Assembly (NCBI GenBank): GCA_023434825.1
Contig: JAEYSH010000005.1
Coordinates: 1 to 17,037, forward strand
Source: Methanobacteriota archaeon
GTDB taxonomy: Archaea > Methanobacteriota > Methanobacteria > Methanobacteriales > Methanobacteriaceae
Direction: 5' to 3'
DNA: 17,037 nucleotides
Part shown: positions 7,762 through 14,353 of the stretch, one piece after another
Layout of the letters: every line of letters starts with the position of its first letter
How positions within the stretch are numbered: the stretch's first letter is position 1
Notes under the pieces: model-generated
The model's input: only the letters and a program-made list of their open reading frames with translations
What the model was told of the DNA's origin: nothing
The model's database searches: none
Made by a program: the position numbers and the translations under genes

Positions 7762-8025
7762 TTATTGTCCTCCACCAAATGCATTGAATATTTGTTGAAT
7801 TGACTGTATAATTGAATTGATGCTATTTAAGATGCTTTGAATCGGATCTAAAGTTTGTTGTACTTCTTGAGCAGTTTGATTAGCTACTTTAGATGCATTA
7901 TCAAGAGCTTGCTGAGATTGATCAGTTATATCTTGTACGGTATCCGTTGGCGCTGCCATTACAGTCTGAATACTAAACCCAAACATTATTACAATTGCTA
8001 ATATACACAAAATATTATTTTTCAT
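7762..8025 (-). CDS. Small secreted amphipathic helical protein
   Basis: This 87-residue protein starts at an ATG preceded by AGGTGA, 5 nt away, a strong archaeal SD. Residues 1-25 are a clear signal peptide: a Lys near the start, a hydrophobic core LCILAIVIMFGFSI, and Val-Met-Ala-Ala at the likely cleavage site. The mature ~62 residues are rich in Gln, Asn, Ser and Ile. Isoleucines recur every three or four residues in the last part (SILNSINSIIQSIQQIFNAF), predicting an amphipathic helix, and the protein ends GGGQ. There is no cysteine after the signal core, hence no lipobox or disulphide. I do not recognise the family. It may be an envelope or surface protein, or a peptide acting outside the cell. 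A TATA-like stretch at about 8062-8072 fits a promoter with a short leader. Confidence 0.8.
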   Translation of the reverse strand: MKNNILCILAIVIMFGFSIQTVMAAPTDTVQDITDQSQQALDNASKVANQTAQEVQQTLDPIQSILNSINSIIQSIQQIFNAFGGGQ

Positions 8026-8440
8026 CGTTTCACCTTTCTACATAATAATTCATTCAAAGTTTATTTTAAATATTTTGATTTTAGGCGTTAAATTACTAAA
8101 TTGTAGAAATTAATATTTTTATATCGTTTGATATATACTGCGCTATTGATTTTTAGTCTATTTTAACAATTTATTTTTACATAAATTTGTAAAAAGAAAC
8201 TCTATAGAAAAACAAATAATTGTTACTTCGTTATAGGTTAGTTAAACGAAGTAAAAATATCTGAATCTAAAAAATAACACAAATGAAATTTTACTAAATT
8301 TTTAAATTTTTATTAATAAATTTCATTCCAAGAGAATATTCTATACTGAAAAATTTAAAAAAATATTGTTTTCATTAACTTTAATATTGAATCCAGTTAA
8401 TTATAATATATCATTTTTAATTTAGAAGGAGAAAAACTAA
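8026..8440. other. Divergent AT-rich region with one notable inverted repeat
   Basis: This 415-bp gap separates the secreted-protein gene (leftward) from the decarboxylase-like gene (rightward). Apart from promoter-like AT stretches and the inverted repeat at 8223-8254, I see no ORF or RNA gene. Confidence 0.6.
8223..8254. repeat. 10-bp perfect inverted repeat TTACTTCGTT / AACGAAGTAA
   Basis: The arms are at 8223-8232 and 8245-8254 with a 12-nt spacer, so the half-sites are centred 22 bp (about two helical turns) apart. Each arm contains a CG inside very AT-rich DNA, which makes chance less likely. The spacing suits a dimeric repressor. In RNA it would be a 10-bp hairpin. It lies about 190 bp before the decarboxylase-like gene and about 200 bp from the secreted-protein gene, so its target is unclear. 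Confidence 0.55.
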
Positions 8441-8827
8441 ATGAATGAAGATCGTTACCAAAAAGGAATGGAAATGCTAAAAATAATGAACCCAAACTCT
8501 TATAAACAATTAGCAGATACTTTAGACGATATTGCTCCAGATTTAGCACGATTTGTAGCTGAATTTCCTTATGGAGACATTTATACTCGTCCAGGTTTAG
8601 ATTTAAAAACCAGAGAACTTGTAACAGTAGGAGCAATTACTGCTCTTGGGACTGCACCATTACAACTTAAAAGTCATATAAAAGGTGCTTTAAACGTTGG
8701 CTGCACCCGGGAAGAAATTGTTGAAGTTTTAATTCAAATGGCTGTTTATGCGGGTTTTCCAGCAGCTTTAAACGGGATTTATGCAGCTAAAGAAGTATTT
8801 GAAGAAATTGATAACGAAGAAGAATGA
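8441..8827 (+). CDS. Carboxymuconolactone decarboxylase (CMD) family protein
   Basis: This 128-residue all-alpha protein is of the CMD/AhpD fold, closest in shape to the gamma-carboxymuconolactone decarboxylase group. Methanogens do not run the beta-ketoadipate pathway, so the real role is unknown; relatives include peroxidase-like and redox proteins. The central signature LDLKTRELVTVGAITALGTAP (54-74) and the following LKSHIKGALNVGCTREEIVEVLIQMAVYAGFPAALN (77-112) are typical. There is no CxxC, so an AhpD-type disulphide peroxidase activity is unlikely. The conserved His (H80) in SHIKGA is present. AAGGAGA at 8426-8432 lies about 8 nt before the ATG. The end of this gene is repeated just downstream as a broken copy (8907-8966). 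I recall a close homologue in Methanothermobacter whose structure was solved, but I cannot check this. Confidence 0.9.
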   Translation: MNEDRYQKGMEMLKIMNPNSYKQLADTLDDIAPDLARFVAEFPYGDIYTRPGLDLKTRELVTVGAITALGTAPLQLKSHIKGALNVGCTREEIVEVLIQMAVYAGFPAALNGIYAAKEVFEEIDNEEE

Positions 8828-8841
8828 TTATTAATTTTTGA

Positions 8842-8910
8842 TCAACCTTTTTTGAAAAGCCAACAAAATTTTCAATTTTGTGGCCACAAATCTTCGATTT
8901 GTAGGGTTGA
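8842..8910. repeat. Nested palindromic element: two hairpins inside a 6-bp terminal inverted repeat
   Basis: TCAACC (8842-8847) pairs with GGTTGA (8905-8910). Inside are two neighbouring hairpins with TTC loops. The first is ACAAAATT/AATTTTGT (8863-8870 / 8874-8881), extended by GCC/GGC (8859-8861 / 8882-8884). The second is ACAAATC/GATTTGT (8886-8892 / 8896-8902). Together they can fold as a cruciform-like three-way junction. This looks like a small non-coding palindromic (REP or MITE-like) element. It sits exactly between the CMD-family gene and the surviving end of its broken copy. The right arm shares bases with the first Leu codon of that copy, so the exact boundary is unclear. Confidence 0.65.
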
Positions 8911-8966
8911 ATGGTATATATGCAGCTAAAGAAGTATTTGAAGAGCTTGATAATGAAAATAAATAA
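8907..8966 (+). pseudogene. 3' remnant of a second CMD-family gene
   Basis: Starting at TTG 8907, the sequence reads LNGIYAAKEVFEELDNENK and a TAA stop, against LNGIYAAKEVFEEIDNEEE at the end of the intact gene (8441-8827). A 26-nt stretch is identical (8780-8805 and 8919-8944). The remaining changes are mostly third-position or conservative (TTA/TTG, AAC/AAT, GGG/GGT, ATT/ATA, ATT/CTT). The copy therefore diverged as a coding gene before most of it was lost. Everything upstream of its Leu codon is replaced by the palindromic element. A 28-codon frame from GTG 8880 runs into it, but I see no SD and do not call it a gene. Confidence 0.75.
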
Positions 8967-8977
8967 AAATATAATTT

Positions 8978-9736
8978 TTATATTTTAAAAACCTTTTTTA
9001 CATTTCTCTCTGTTTTTTTATCAACCTTTGAGGGAGATAACGATTTAATCTCTGCAATTTTTTTAACTGTTTCTTCTACATATGCAGGTTCATTTTTTTG
9101 ACCCTTAAAAGGTGATAAATAAGGACTATCTGTTTCAGTGAGTATATTCTCAATAGGTGTTTGCTCAACAAGTTCTTTATGGTAATCAGAATAGCAAATT
9201 ATAGTTGAATACGAAATATAATAACTTTCTTCTATAACTTTATTTAATGTTTCAAGATCACCGCCGTAACAGTGAAATATAACATCTATATCCTTAGAAT
9301 ATTTCCTTAAAATCTCAAAAGACTTTGATTCTGCATCCCTTGCATGAATCACCAAAGGCATTTCATACTGGTTAGCAAGTTCTATAAATGACTTAAAAAC
9401 CTTTATCTGCCTGTTTCTTTTATCTGTATCTTCAATATGGTAAAAATCAAGTCCAGTTTCTCCAAGAGCTACGGCATTATCAATATTTTCATTAATTTCC
9501 CTGAAAGCTTGTTCAATTATTGAGGAATCTGCTTTAGATGCACTTTCTGGATGAAATCCTAGAGTTCCATATAAAAATCCTTTATAGTCTTCCACTAACT
9601 TTAAAGTACGTCTATTTCCGCCCAATGTAGCTCCAGAATTTACAATGGCGTTTAATTTTTTCTTAGCTCTTCCAATTACTTCTTCTCTATTTTTATTAAA
9701 CTCCTTAAAATCAACATGACAGTGTGAATCAATCAT
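8978..9736 (-). CDS. tatD: TatD-family metal-dependent hydrolase (DNase-like)
   Basis: TatD proteins are TIM-barrel, two-metal hydrolases; studied members act as 3'-5' exonucleases on DNA or RNA. The substrate here is not proved. In this 252-residue protein the metal ligands are all visible: H5 and H7 in DSHCHVD, E93 in GETGLD, H131 in IHARDA, H155 in FHCYGG and D203 in TETDSPYLSP. Other family signatures are GTLGFHPE at 57-64 and a C-terminal NVKKVF. The length fits the family. The ATG at 9736 follows GAGGTAA. It is the last gene of the mtxX-uppS-tatD cluster, 41 bp after uppS on the same strand, so cotranscription is likely. The 3' end faces the CMD remnant, 11 bp away. Confidence 0.92.
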   Translation of the reverse strand: MIDSHCHVDFKEFNKNREEVIGRAKKKLNAIVNSGATLGGNRRTLKLVEDYKGFLYGTLGFHPESASKADSSIIEQAFREINENIDNAVALGETGLDFYHIEDTDKRNRQIKVFKSFIELANQYEMPLVIHARDAESKSFEILRKYSKDIDVIFHCYGGDLETLNKVIEESYYISYSTIICYSDYHKELVEQTPIENILTETDSPYLSPFKGQKNEPAYVEETVKKIAEIKSLSPSKVDKKTERNVKKVFKI

Positions 9737-9777
9737 CTAATTACCTCTAAGCTAAGTAAATTAAAATAAAAATAGGA

Positions 9778-10545
9778 TTAAATCCCAAATCGTCTATCTC
9801 TTTCTTGATATGAACGTAATGCTCTTAAAAAGTCTACTTTTCTAAGTTCTGGCCATAAACTATCGCAGAAATAAAGTTCAGAATATGAAGATTGCCATAG
9901 GAGGAAACCGCTCAATCTTTCTTCACCGCTTGTCCGGATTATTAGATTTGGATCTTCTAAACCAGCTGTATAGAGGTTTTTATTAACTAAATCCTCATTT
10001 ATATCTTCAAGATTTATTTTTCCTTCTTTAAGTTCAGTTGATATCTTTTTAATAGCGTCAATTATTTCTAAACGTCCATCATAGCCAATAGCAATGTTAA
10101 CAAGTCGTTTATCATAAGCAGCAGTTGATTCTTCTGCAATCAAAATTGCTTCTCTTACATTTTCTGGCAGTAAATCCAGATTACCTACAGCCTTAACCCT
10201 AACTTTATTTTTATGGATCTTTGGATTATTGGCTATTCCTTCAAAATTTTTCTGGAAAAGCTTCATTAAACCTTTCACTTCTTCTGGATTCCTGTTAAAA
10301 TTTTCTGTTGAAAATGCATATGCTGTTACTATTTCTATTCCAAGTTCAATTGCCCAGTCTAAAACTTTTTCAAGAGTATCTACTCCTCTTTTATGACCCT
10401 CAATAACTTGTTTATTCCCCATTAATTTTGAATAACGTCTATTACCATCCATTATTATAGCGATGTGTTTCGGCATATTTTCCGCCTTTAGATTCCTCGA
10501 AATATACCATTCATAAACTTTATAAATTGGTTTTAGTGGTTCCAT
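9778..10545 (-). CDS. uppS: Polyprenyl (undecaprenyl-type) diphosphate synthase, cis-prenyltransferase
   Basis: The enzyme adds isopentenyl diphosphate units in cis to an allylic primer, making the long polyprenyl diphosphate used as lipid carrier for glycoprotein and, in Methanobacteriales, pseudomurein synthesis. The 255-residue protein shows every UppS signature: HIAIIMDGNRRY (27-38, Mg-binding D33), GHKRG (51-55), YAFSTENFNR (76-85), VNIAIGYDGR (149-158) and DPNLIIRTSGEERLSGFLLWQ (198-218). SGFLLWQ with YSELYF is the usual C-terminal substrate region. I chose the ATG at 10545 over the GTG six bases earlier because GGAG lies 5 nt before the ATG and would touch the GTG. It overlaps the end of mtxX by 26 bp, which implies translational coupling. 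Confidence 0.94.
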   Translation of the reverse strand: MEPLKPIYKVYEWYISRNLKAENMPKHIAIIMDGNRRYSKLMGNKQVIEGHKRGVDTLEKVLDWAIELGIEIVTAYAFSTENFNRNPEEVKGLMKLFQKNFEGIANNPKIHKNKVRVKAVGNLDLLPENVREAILIAEESTAAYDKRLVNIAIGYDGRLEIIDAIKKISTELKEGKINLEDINEDLVNKNLYTAGLEDPNLIIRTSGEERLSGFLLWQSSYSELYFCDSLWPELRKVDFLRALRSYQERDRRFGI

Positions 10546-11254
10546 TTTCACTCCTACTCTTTAGTCTTGCTAGATAATAAGAAAACTCTAAAGCTCTTCT
10601 GTATCCTTCTACACTTTGTGATCTTGATGTATCCAAGAAAATTTCGTCTATTCCAAGTGTTACAGCACCATGACTTTTTCCTGAACCCAAAAAAATGAGA
10701 GTTCTAAATATCAAGTTTCCAGAAATACCATCTGGTGCTAAAATGAAGTTTGCTTTATCCTTTATTGCATCTTCTATTAATATAAAGTAATGTTTTACTA
10801 AATATTTATCTTTTATGATATCTGTTAATTTTGTTCCTTCACCAATAGAACTATCGATTTTTTCACTTCTTCCTAAATCCTGAGCTCTTCCACCTGAAAG
10901 AATTCCAATTTTAGGTTTAATTCCAATTTTTTGTAAAAATTCAGCACCTAACTCAAGGATTGCTTTTTTATCATCCAAATTATCTCCTTCATCAATTCCA
11001 ACTGGAGCAAAGAGGAATTTAAATCCAGATGATTCTAAAAAAGAAGCTCTATATATTTTATGACCATATTTTTCTTTTAAAATAGCCATAATGTCTGAAG
11101 CACTTAAAGAACCTCTTATTGCAGCATCTACTTCTTTATTTAGAAGAAGATCAATTAATTCATCGCCAGAATTTACTAAAATAACTTCAAAGTCAACTAC
11201 TTTAGCTGCTTCGATTATATTTTTATTTTCTCCAAGACCCGCTGCAATTTTCAT
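10520..11254 (-). CDS. mtxX: Methanogenesis marker protein 4 (MtxX), phosphotransacetylase-like fold
   Basis: This 244-residue protein matches the methanogenesis marker 4/MtxX family (COG4002), found mainly in methanogens and distantly related to phosphate acetyl/butyryltransferases. The biochemical role is not established. Features that fit are the N-terminal KIAAGLGENKNIIEAA, the AAIRGSLSASDI segment (44-55), IGILSGGRAQDLGRSEKID (118-136), where a substrate phosphate may bind, and ILAPDGISGNLIFRTLIFLGSGKSHGAVTLGID (171-203), the most diagnostic stretch. A TATA-like box (11277-11288) centred 28 bp before the ATG at 11254, and the lack of an SD, suggest a leaderless transcript. Its 3' end overlaps uppS and tatD follows, so it likely heads this unit. 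Why a methanogenesis marker is coupled to polyprenyl synthesis is not known to me. Confidence 0.9.
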   Translation of the reverse strand: MKIAAGLGENKNIIEAAKVVDFEVILVNSGDELIDLLLNKEVDAAIRGSLSASDIMAILKEKYGHKIYRASFLESSGFKFLFAPVGIDEGDNLDDKKAILELGAEFLQKIGIKPKIGILSGGRAQDLGRSEKIDSSIGEGTKLTDIIKDKYLVKHYFILIEDAIKDKANFILAPDGISGNLIFRTLIFLGSGKSHGAVTLGIDEIFLDTSRSQSVEGYRRALEFSYYLARLKSRSENGTTKTNL

Positions 11255-11276
11255 GATATCAAATCTAATTTTATTC

Positions 11277-11288
11277 TATATTTAAATT
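11277..11288 (-). promoter_or_regulatory. TATA-like box of mtxX
   Basis: On the reverse strand this reads AATTTAAATATA, centred about 28 bp before the mtxX ATG. At the archaeal TATA-to-start distance of about 26-27 bp, transcription would begin at or next to the ATG. That agrees with the missing SD. Confidence 0.45.
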
Positions 11289-11552
11289 ATGAATAACATT
11301 TATAATAAAACAATTCTCATTTAAACTCTCTTTATTTTAATTTAGATATAAATTAATGTTTTATCCAGTTTATTATTATAAATTAGTTACGCTGAATCTT
11401 TAATTTTAGAATTTATTTAAAGATATTATTTATTAATTTATCTTAAAAAAAATAAAATGAATTAACGAAATTTAAGCCAATTTAATATTAATAAGAAACT
11501 TACTTATATGTGTAATAACTAACTAAATATCAACAAAATAAAAGGGGCATAA

Positions 11553-11607
11553 AGGGAAATAATAATGCTAAATATATTTTATATTACGATTTTATTAATA
11601 TTTCCCT
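11553..11607 (+). repeat. Inverted repeat AGGGAAATA / TATTTCCCT upstream of the zinc-ribbon gene
   Basis: Nine-base arms at 11553-11561 and 11599-11607 are separated by 37 nt. After one mismatch the pairing continues for a few A/T pairs. The GGG/CCC cores stand out in this AT-rich gap. It ends about 40 bp before the GTG start at 11649, so it may be an operator pair or a 5'-leader hairpin. Confidence 0.4.
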
Positions 11608-11648
11608 GTTAATACGACCTTAAAAACAATAAATATGGTGGTATTTTT

Positions 11649-12266
11649 GTGGAAAAAGGAAGCGAATTAAGGGAAATTAAAATTGAAAATAGAAATAATG
11701 GATATCTTGTGTGTAATAGCTGTAAGGGCTATTATAAACTTAAAGATGATGAATTTTTTGAAGATTTTGAAGAATGTGAATGTGGAAATACCTTAGAATA
11801 CTATCCGAATATAGAAATTCCAGAAATTTTAGAAAGCCCAAATTCTACGACAAATCATTATAATCTCCAAAAAGATCTTAAAAACTATCAAAAAGAAAAG
11901 GAAATCACTAATAAAATAAAACAGGATAACATAAAACGTGCTAGAATCATTGAAAAGTTACATAATAATGTTAAGGAGCAAGAAATGCTCTTAAATACTA
12001 TTAAAACAGAGAAAATCCTGGAAATTAATGATAACGAAATGGCATTATGGAATCTTATTGAAAGCCATGAGACTGAAAACAACCCTATGAATCAGCAAAT
12101 GATGATTGATACTATGAGGGAACAGGAAAATATTTTATTTTCTAAAGTTTATGATAAAAGAAAATCTGAATCTTCAAATAGCCCCCTAAAATCATCTTAC
12201 GGCAAAATTGCAATTATAATATTAATAATAGTAATTTTAGTTATTGTTGGAATTTATTTAATATAA
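11649..12266 (+). CDS. Zinc-ribbon, coiled-coil, tail-anchored membrane protein (unknown function)
   Basis: This 205-residue protein starts at a GTG, with GGTGG at 11637-11641 lying 7 nt upstream. It has three parts. Residues 18-51 hold a CxxC...CxC ribbon (C22, C25, C43, C45: VCNSCKGYYKL and ECECGNTLEYY), a short zinc-binding module I associate with many membrane proteins of Methanobacteriales. Residues ~72-170 are charged and helical (Lys, Glu, Gln, Asn), a probable coiled coil. Residues ~185-205 form one Ile/Val-rich membrane helix ending at the C-terminus, with no charged tail, so it looks tail-anchored with the ribbon in the cytosol. I do not know its function. It stands alone on the plus strand and converges on hemL 45 bp away. 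Confidence 0.8.
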   Translation: MEKGSELREIKIENRNNGYLVCNSCKGYYKLKDDEFFEDFEECECGNTLEYYPNIEIPEILESPNSTTNHYNLQKDLKNYQKEKEITNKIKQDNIKRARIIEKLHNNVKEQEMLLNTIKTEKILEINDNEMALWNLIESHETENNPMNQQMMIDTMREQENILFSKVYDKRKSESSNSPLKSSYGKIAIIILIIVILVIVGIYLI

Positions 12267-12311
12267 TAAAATTGTTTTATGCATAAAAAAATTAAATAAA
12301 AAAAATAATGC

Positions 12312-13571
12312 TTATTTAATTCTTTTTAATGCTAAATCTACATTTTCAAGGGTTTTTTCTATTTCCTCATCATCATGCATTAATGAAATAAAACAACACT
12401 CAAACTGTGATGGTGGAATAAAAACACCATTTTTAAGCAATTCCTGAAAATAAATATTGAATTTTTCAGTATCTGCAGACTTAGCACTGGTATAATCAAA
12501 AACCTCTTTATCTGTAAAGTATATCTGGAACATAGAGCCTAATCCTGCTACTTTAAAGTCAAATCCATTATATGCAACTAAATCCAGCAATCCATTTCTC
12601 ATTTTACTGCCTTTTTTATCCAGTTCTCTGTAAAAATGACTATCAAGTTGTTTTAACATTGTAAGGCCTGCTGTAACAGATATAGGGTTACCATTAAATG
12701 TACCTGCCTGATAAACACTTCCTAAAGGTGCAATCATCTCCATTAATTCCTTTTTACCGGCTAAAGCACCCATAGGAAATCCTCCACCTAAAATTTTTCC
12801 AAGAGTAACTAAATCTGGAGTAACACCATAATATTCTTGCGCACCACCTTCTGCAAGTCTAAAACCAGTGATTACTTCATCGAAGATTAAAATAATATTA
12901 TTATTAGCAGTAATATGTCTTAAAAATTTGAGATATCCTTCTTTAGGAGAAATACATCCAATATTACCCATTACAGGTTCAACAATTATAGCAGCAATAT
13001 CTTCTCCTTCTTTTTCAATCAAATTTGTTAAAGCATCAATATCATTGAAAGGGACTAAAACAGTGTTTTTTGTTGTTTCTTCTGGAACTCCTGGTGAATC
13101 CGGTAATCCTACTGCCCCTGAACCTGATCTTACCAATACATAATCATGAGCTCCATGATAAGAACCTTCAAATTTAATAATCTTCTTTTTACCTGTTGCA
13201 GCCCTAGCAAGCCTTATTGCACTCATTGTTGCTTCAGTACCAGAATTAACAAATCTAACCATTTCAGCACATGGAACTTTTTTTATTACAAGCTTTGCAA
13301 GTTCAATCTCCTTTTCTGAAGGAACCCCGAAGGCCGTTCCCAGTTCCAATTGCTTTTTAACTTCCTGTGTGATTTTATAATTAGCATGTCCCAAAACTAA
13401 AGGACCATATGCTAGACAGTAATCTATATATGCATTTCCGTCGACATCAAATATTTTTGAACCTTTTCCATGTTTTGCAAAGAAAGGATATGGTTTATAG
13501 GCTCTTACTGGAGAATCAACTCCTCCAGGAAGATAGTTTTTGGCTTCATTAAATAATTGCTCTGATTTCAT
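12312..13571 (-). CDS. hemL: Glutamate-1-semialdehyde 2,1-aminomutase
   Basis: This PLP enzyme turns glutamate-1-semialdehyde into 5-aminolevulinate, the precursor of all tetrapyrroles. In a methanogen the main products are cobamides and factor F430. The 419-residue protein has family length and signatures: LPGGVDSPVRAY (14-25), SGTEATMSAIRLARAATG (110-127) around the PLP phosphate, GSYHGAHD (136-143), FDEVITGFR (230-238) with D231 for the pyridine nitrogen, and the PLP lysine K259 in TLGKILGGGFPMGA. GTFNGNP and the flexible AGLTML region follow as usual. AGGAG lies 7 nt before the ATG at 13571. It is preceded on the same strand by cbiC, 99 bp away, so two tetrapyrrole genes are neighbours and may be cotranscribed. 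Confidence 0.96.
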   Translation of the reverse strand: MKSEQLFNEAKNYLPGGVDSPVRAYKPYPFFAKHGKGSKIFDVDGNAYIDYCLAYGPLVLGHANYKITQEVKKQLELGTAFGVPSEKEIELAKLVIKKVPCAEMVRFVNSGTEATMSAIRLARAATGKKKIIKFEGSYHGAHDYVLVRSGSGAVGLPDSPGVPEETTKNTVLVPFNDIDALTNLIEKEGEDIAAIIVEPVMGNIGCISPKEGYLKFLRHITANNNIILIFDEVITGFRLAEGGAQEYYGVTPDLVTLGKILGGGFPMGALAGKKELMEMIAPLGSVYQAGTFNGNPISVTAGLTMLKQLDSHFYRELDKKGSKMRNGLLDLVAYNGFDFKVAGLGSMFQIYFTDKEVFDYTSAKSADTEKFNIYFQELLKNGVFIPPSQFECCFISLMHDDEEIEKTLENVDLALKRIK

Positions 13572-13670
13572 TGTAAAACTCCTAAAGATTAAATTAATAA
13601 ATTATAAGTTTAAAATTTAAGATCATCAATTGTATATTTGGTTTTATAGAAATATAAATTAATAAATGTA

Positions 13671-14297
13671 TTATTTTTCCTTTGAAAGTCCAATTAGTGA
13701 ATTAGCAACTGCCACAGCGACAGGAGTTCCTCCTTTAGGTCCTGCAGTTATAATATTAGGAATATCAGTATTTTTAAGCGCCTCTTTTGATTCTGCTGCT
13801 CCAACAAAACCTACAGGAACTCCAATTATAGATCTTACTTTCATATCTTCATTTTCAACCAGACTAATTGCCTCAAATAGAGCTGTTGGGGCATTTCCTA
13901 TTACAATAATCCCATCAAAGTCATTTTTATGTGCAACACGAACTGCAGCTGCTGCACGTGTTATCTGTTCTTTTTTTGCAAGATCAATTGCTTCTTCATG
14001 GCTAATATAACAATCAATATGACCATTATATTTATTTATCCCTGCTTTAACCATATTTATATCTGTTAAGATATCTTTTTGATTTTTAATGGCTTTTAAA
14101 CTTTCTTTAATAAATTCCGGTGATATTTTTGTAATATCTGCATATTCCGGGTCTGCAGTGGAATGAACTATCCTTTCAACAATTGATTTTTCTTCTTCGG
14201 ATAGATCCTTTATTTTATCACCAATTAATGACCTTACTATTTCCCTACTTTTTGAAGCTATATCATAGCCCTGTTTTGTTGATGCACCCATAAACAT
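13671..14297 (-). CDS. cbiC: Cobalt-precorrin-8 methylmutase (precorrin-8X methylmutase family)
   Basis: The enzyme moves the C-11 methyl group of (cobalt-)precorrin-8 to C-12, giving (cobalt-)hydrogenobyrinic or cobyrinic acid in cobalamin synthesis. From the ATG at 14297 it has 208 residues, the usual length. The catalytic His is H45 in VERIVHSTADPEYA. The other family stretches are present: DINMVKAGI, ITRAAAAVR, GNAPTALFEA, GVPVGFVGAAESKEAL and GGTPVAVAVAN. A GTG at 14306 and an ATG at 14291 are alternatives. I prefer 14297 because GTGA lies about 6 nt upstream and the TATA-like box within the palindrome at 14321-14341 predicts transcription near 14303. The neighbour hemL acts in the same pathway. 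Confidence 0.92.
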   Translation of the reverse strand: MFMGASTKQGYDIASKSREIVRSLIGDKIKDLSEEEKSIVERIVHSTADPEYADITKISPEFIKESLKAIKNQKDILTDINMVKAGINKYNGHIDCYISHEEAIDLAKKEQITRAAAAVRVAHKNDFDGIIVIGNAPTALFEAISLVENEDMKVRSIIGVPVGFVGAAESKEALKNTDIPNIITAGPKGGTPVAVAVANSLIGLSKEK

Positions 14298-14320
14298 GTT
14301 TTTCACGCTTTTTAAAAATT

Positions 14321-14341
14321 AGATATTTAAATTAAATATCT
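14321..14341. repeat. 21-bp perfect palindrome over the cbiC promoter
   Basis: Arms AGATATTTAA (14321-14330) and TTAAATATCT (14332-14341) flank a single central A. On the reverse strand the middle reads as a TATA-like ATTTAAATAT centred about 32 bp before the cbiC ATG. A protein bound here would block the TATA-binding protein, so it is a candidate operator for cobalamin synthesis. I see no cobalamin riboswitch. Confidence 0.5.
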
Positions 14342-14353
14342 CATTATTATAAA

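Larger units (their letters stand above)
11255..11648. other. Divergent AT-rich region between mtxX and the zinc-ribbon gene
   Basis: This 394-bp gap has the mtxX TATA-like box at its left end and the inverted repeat at 11553-11607 near its right end. I see no ORF or RNA gene. Confidence 0.6.

Noticed and set aside
8397..8636. Minus-strand open frame of 79 codons
   Set aside because: It is antisense to the CMD-family gene and its leader, with no SD and no recognisable domain.
12868..13143. Plus-strand open frame of 91 codons
   Set aside because: It is antisense to the well-supported hemL gene.
13666..14010. Plus-strand open frame of 114 codons
   Set aside because: It is antisense to cbiC, Ser/Ala/Thr-rich as expected from the complement, and has no SD.
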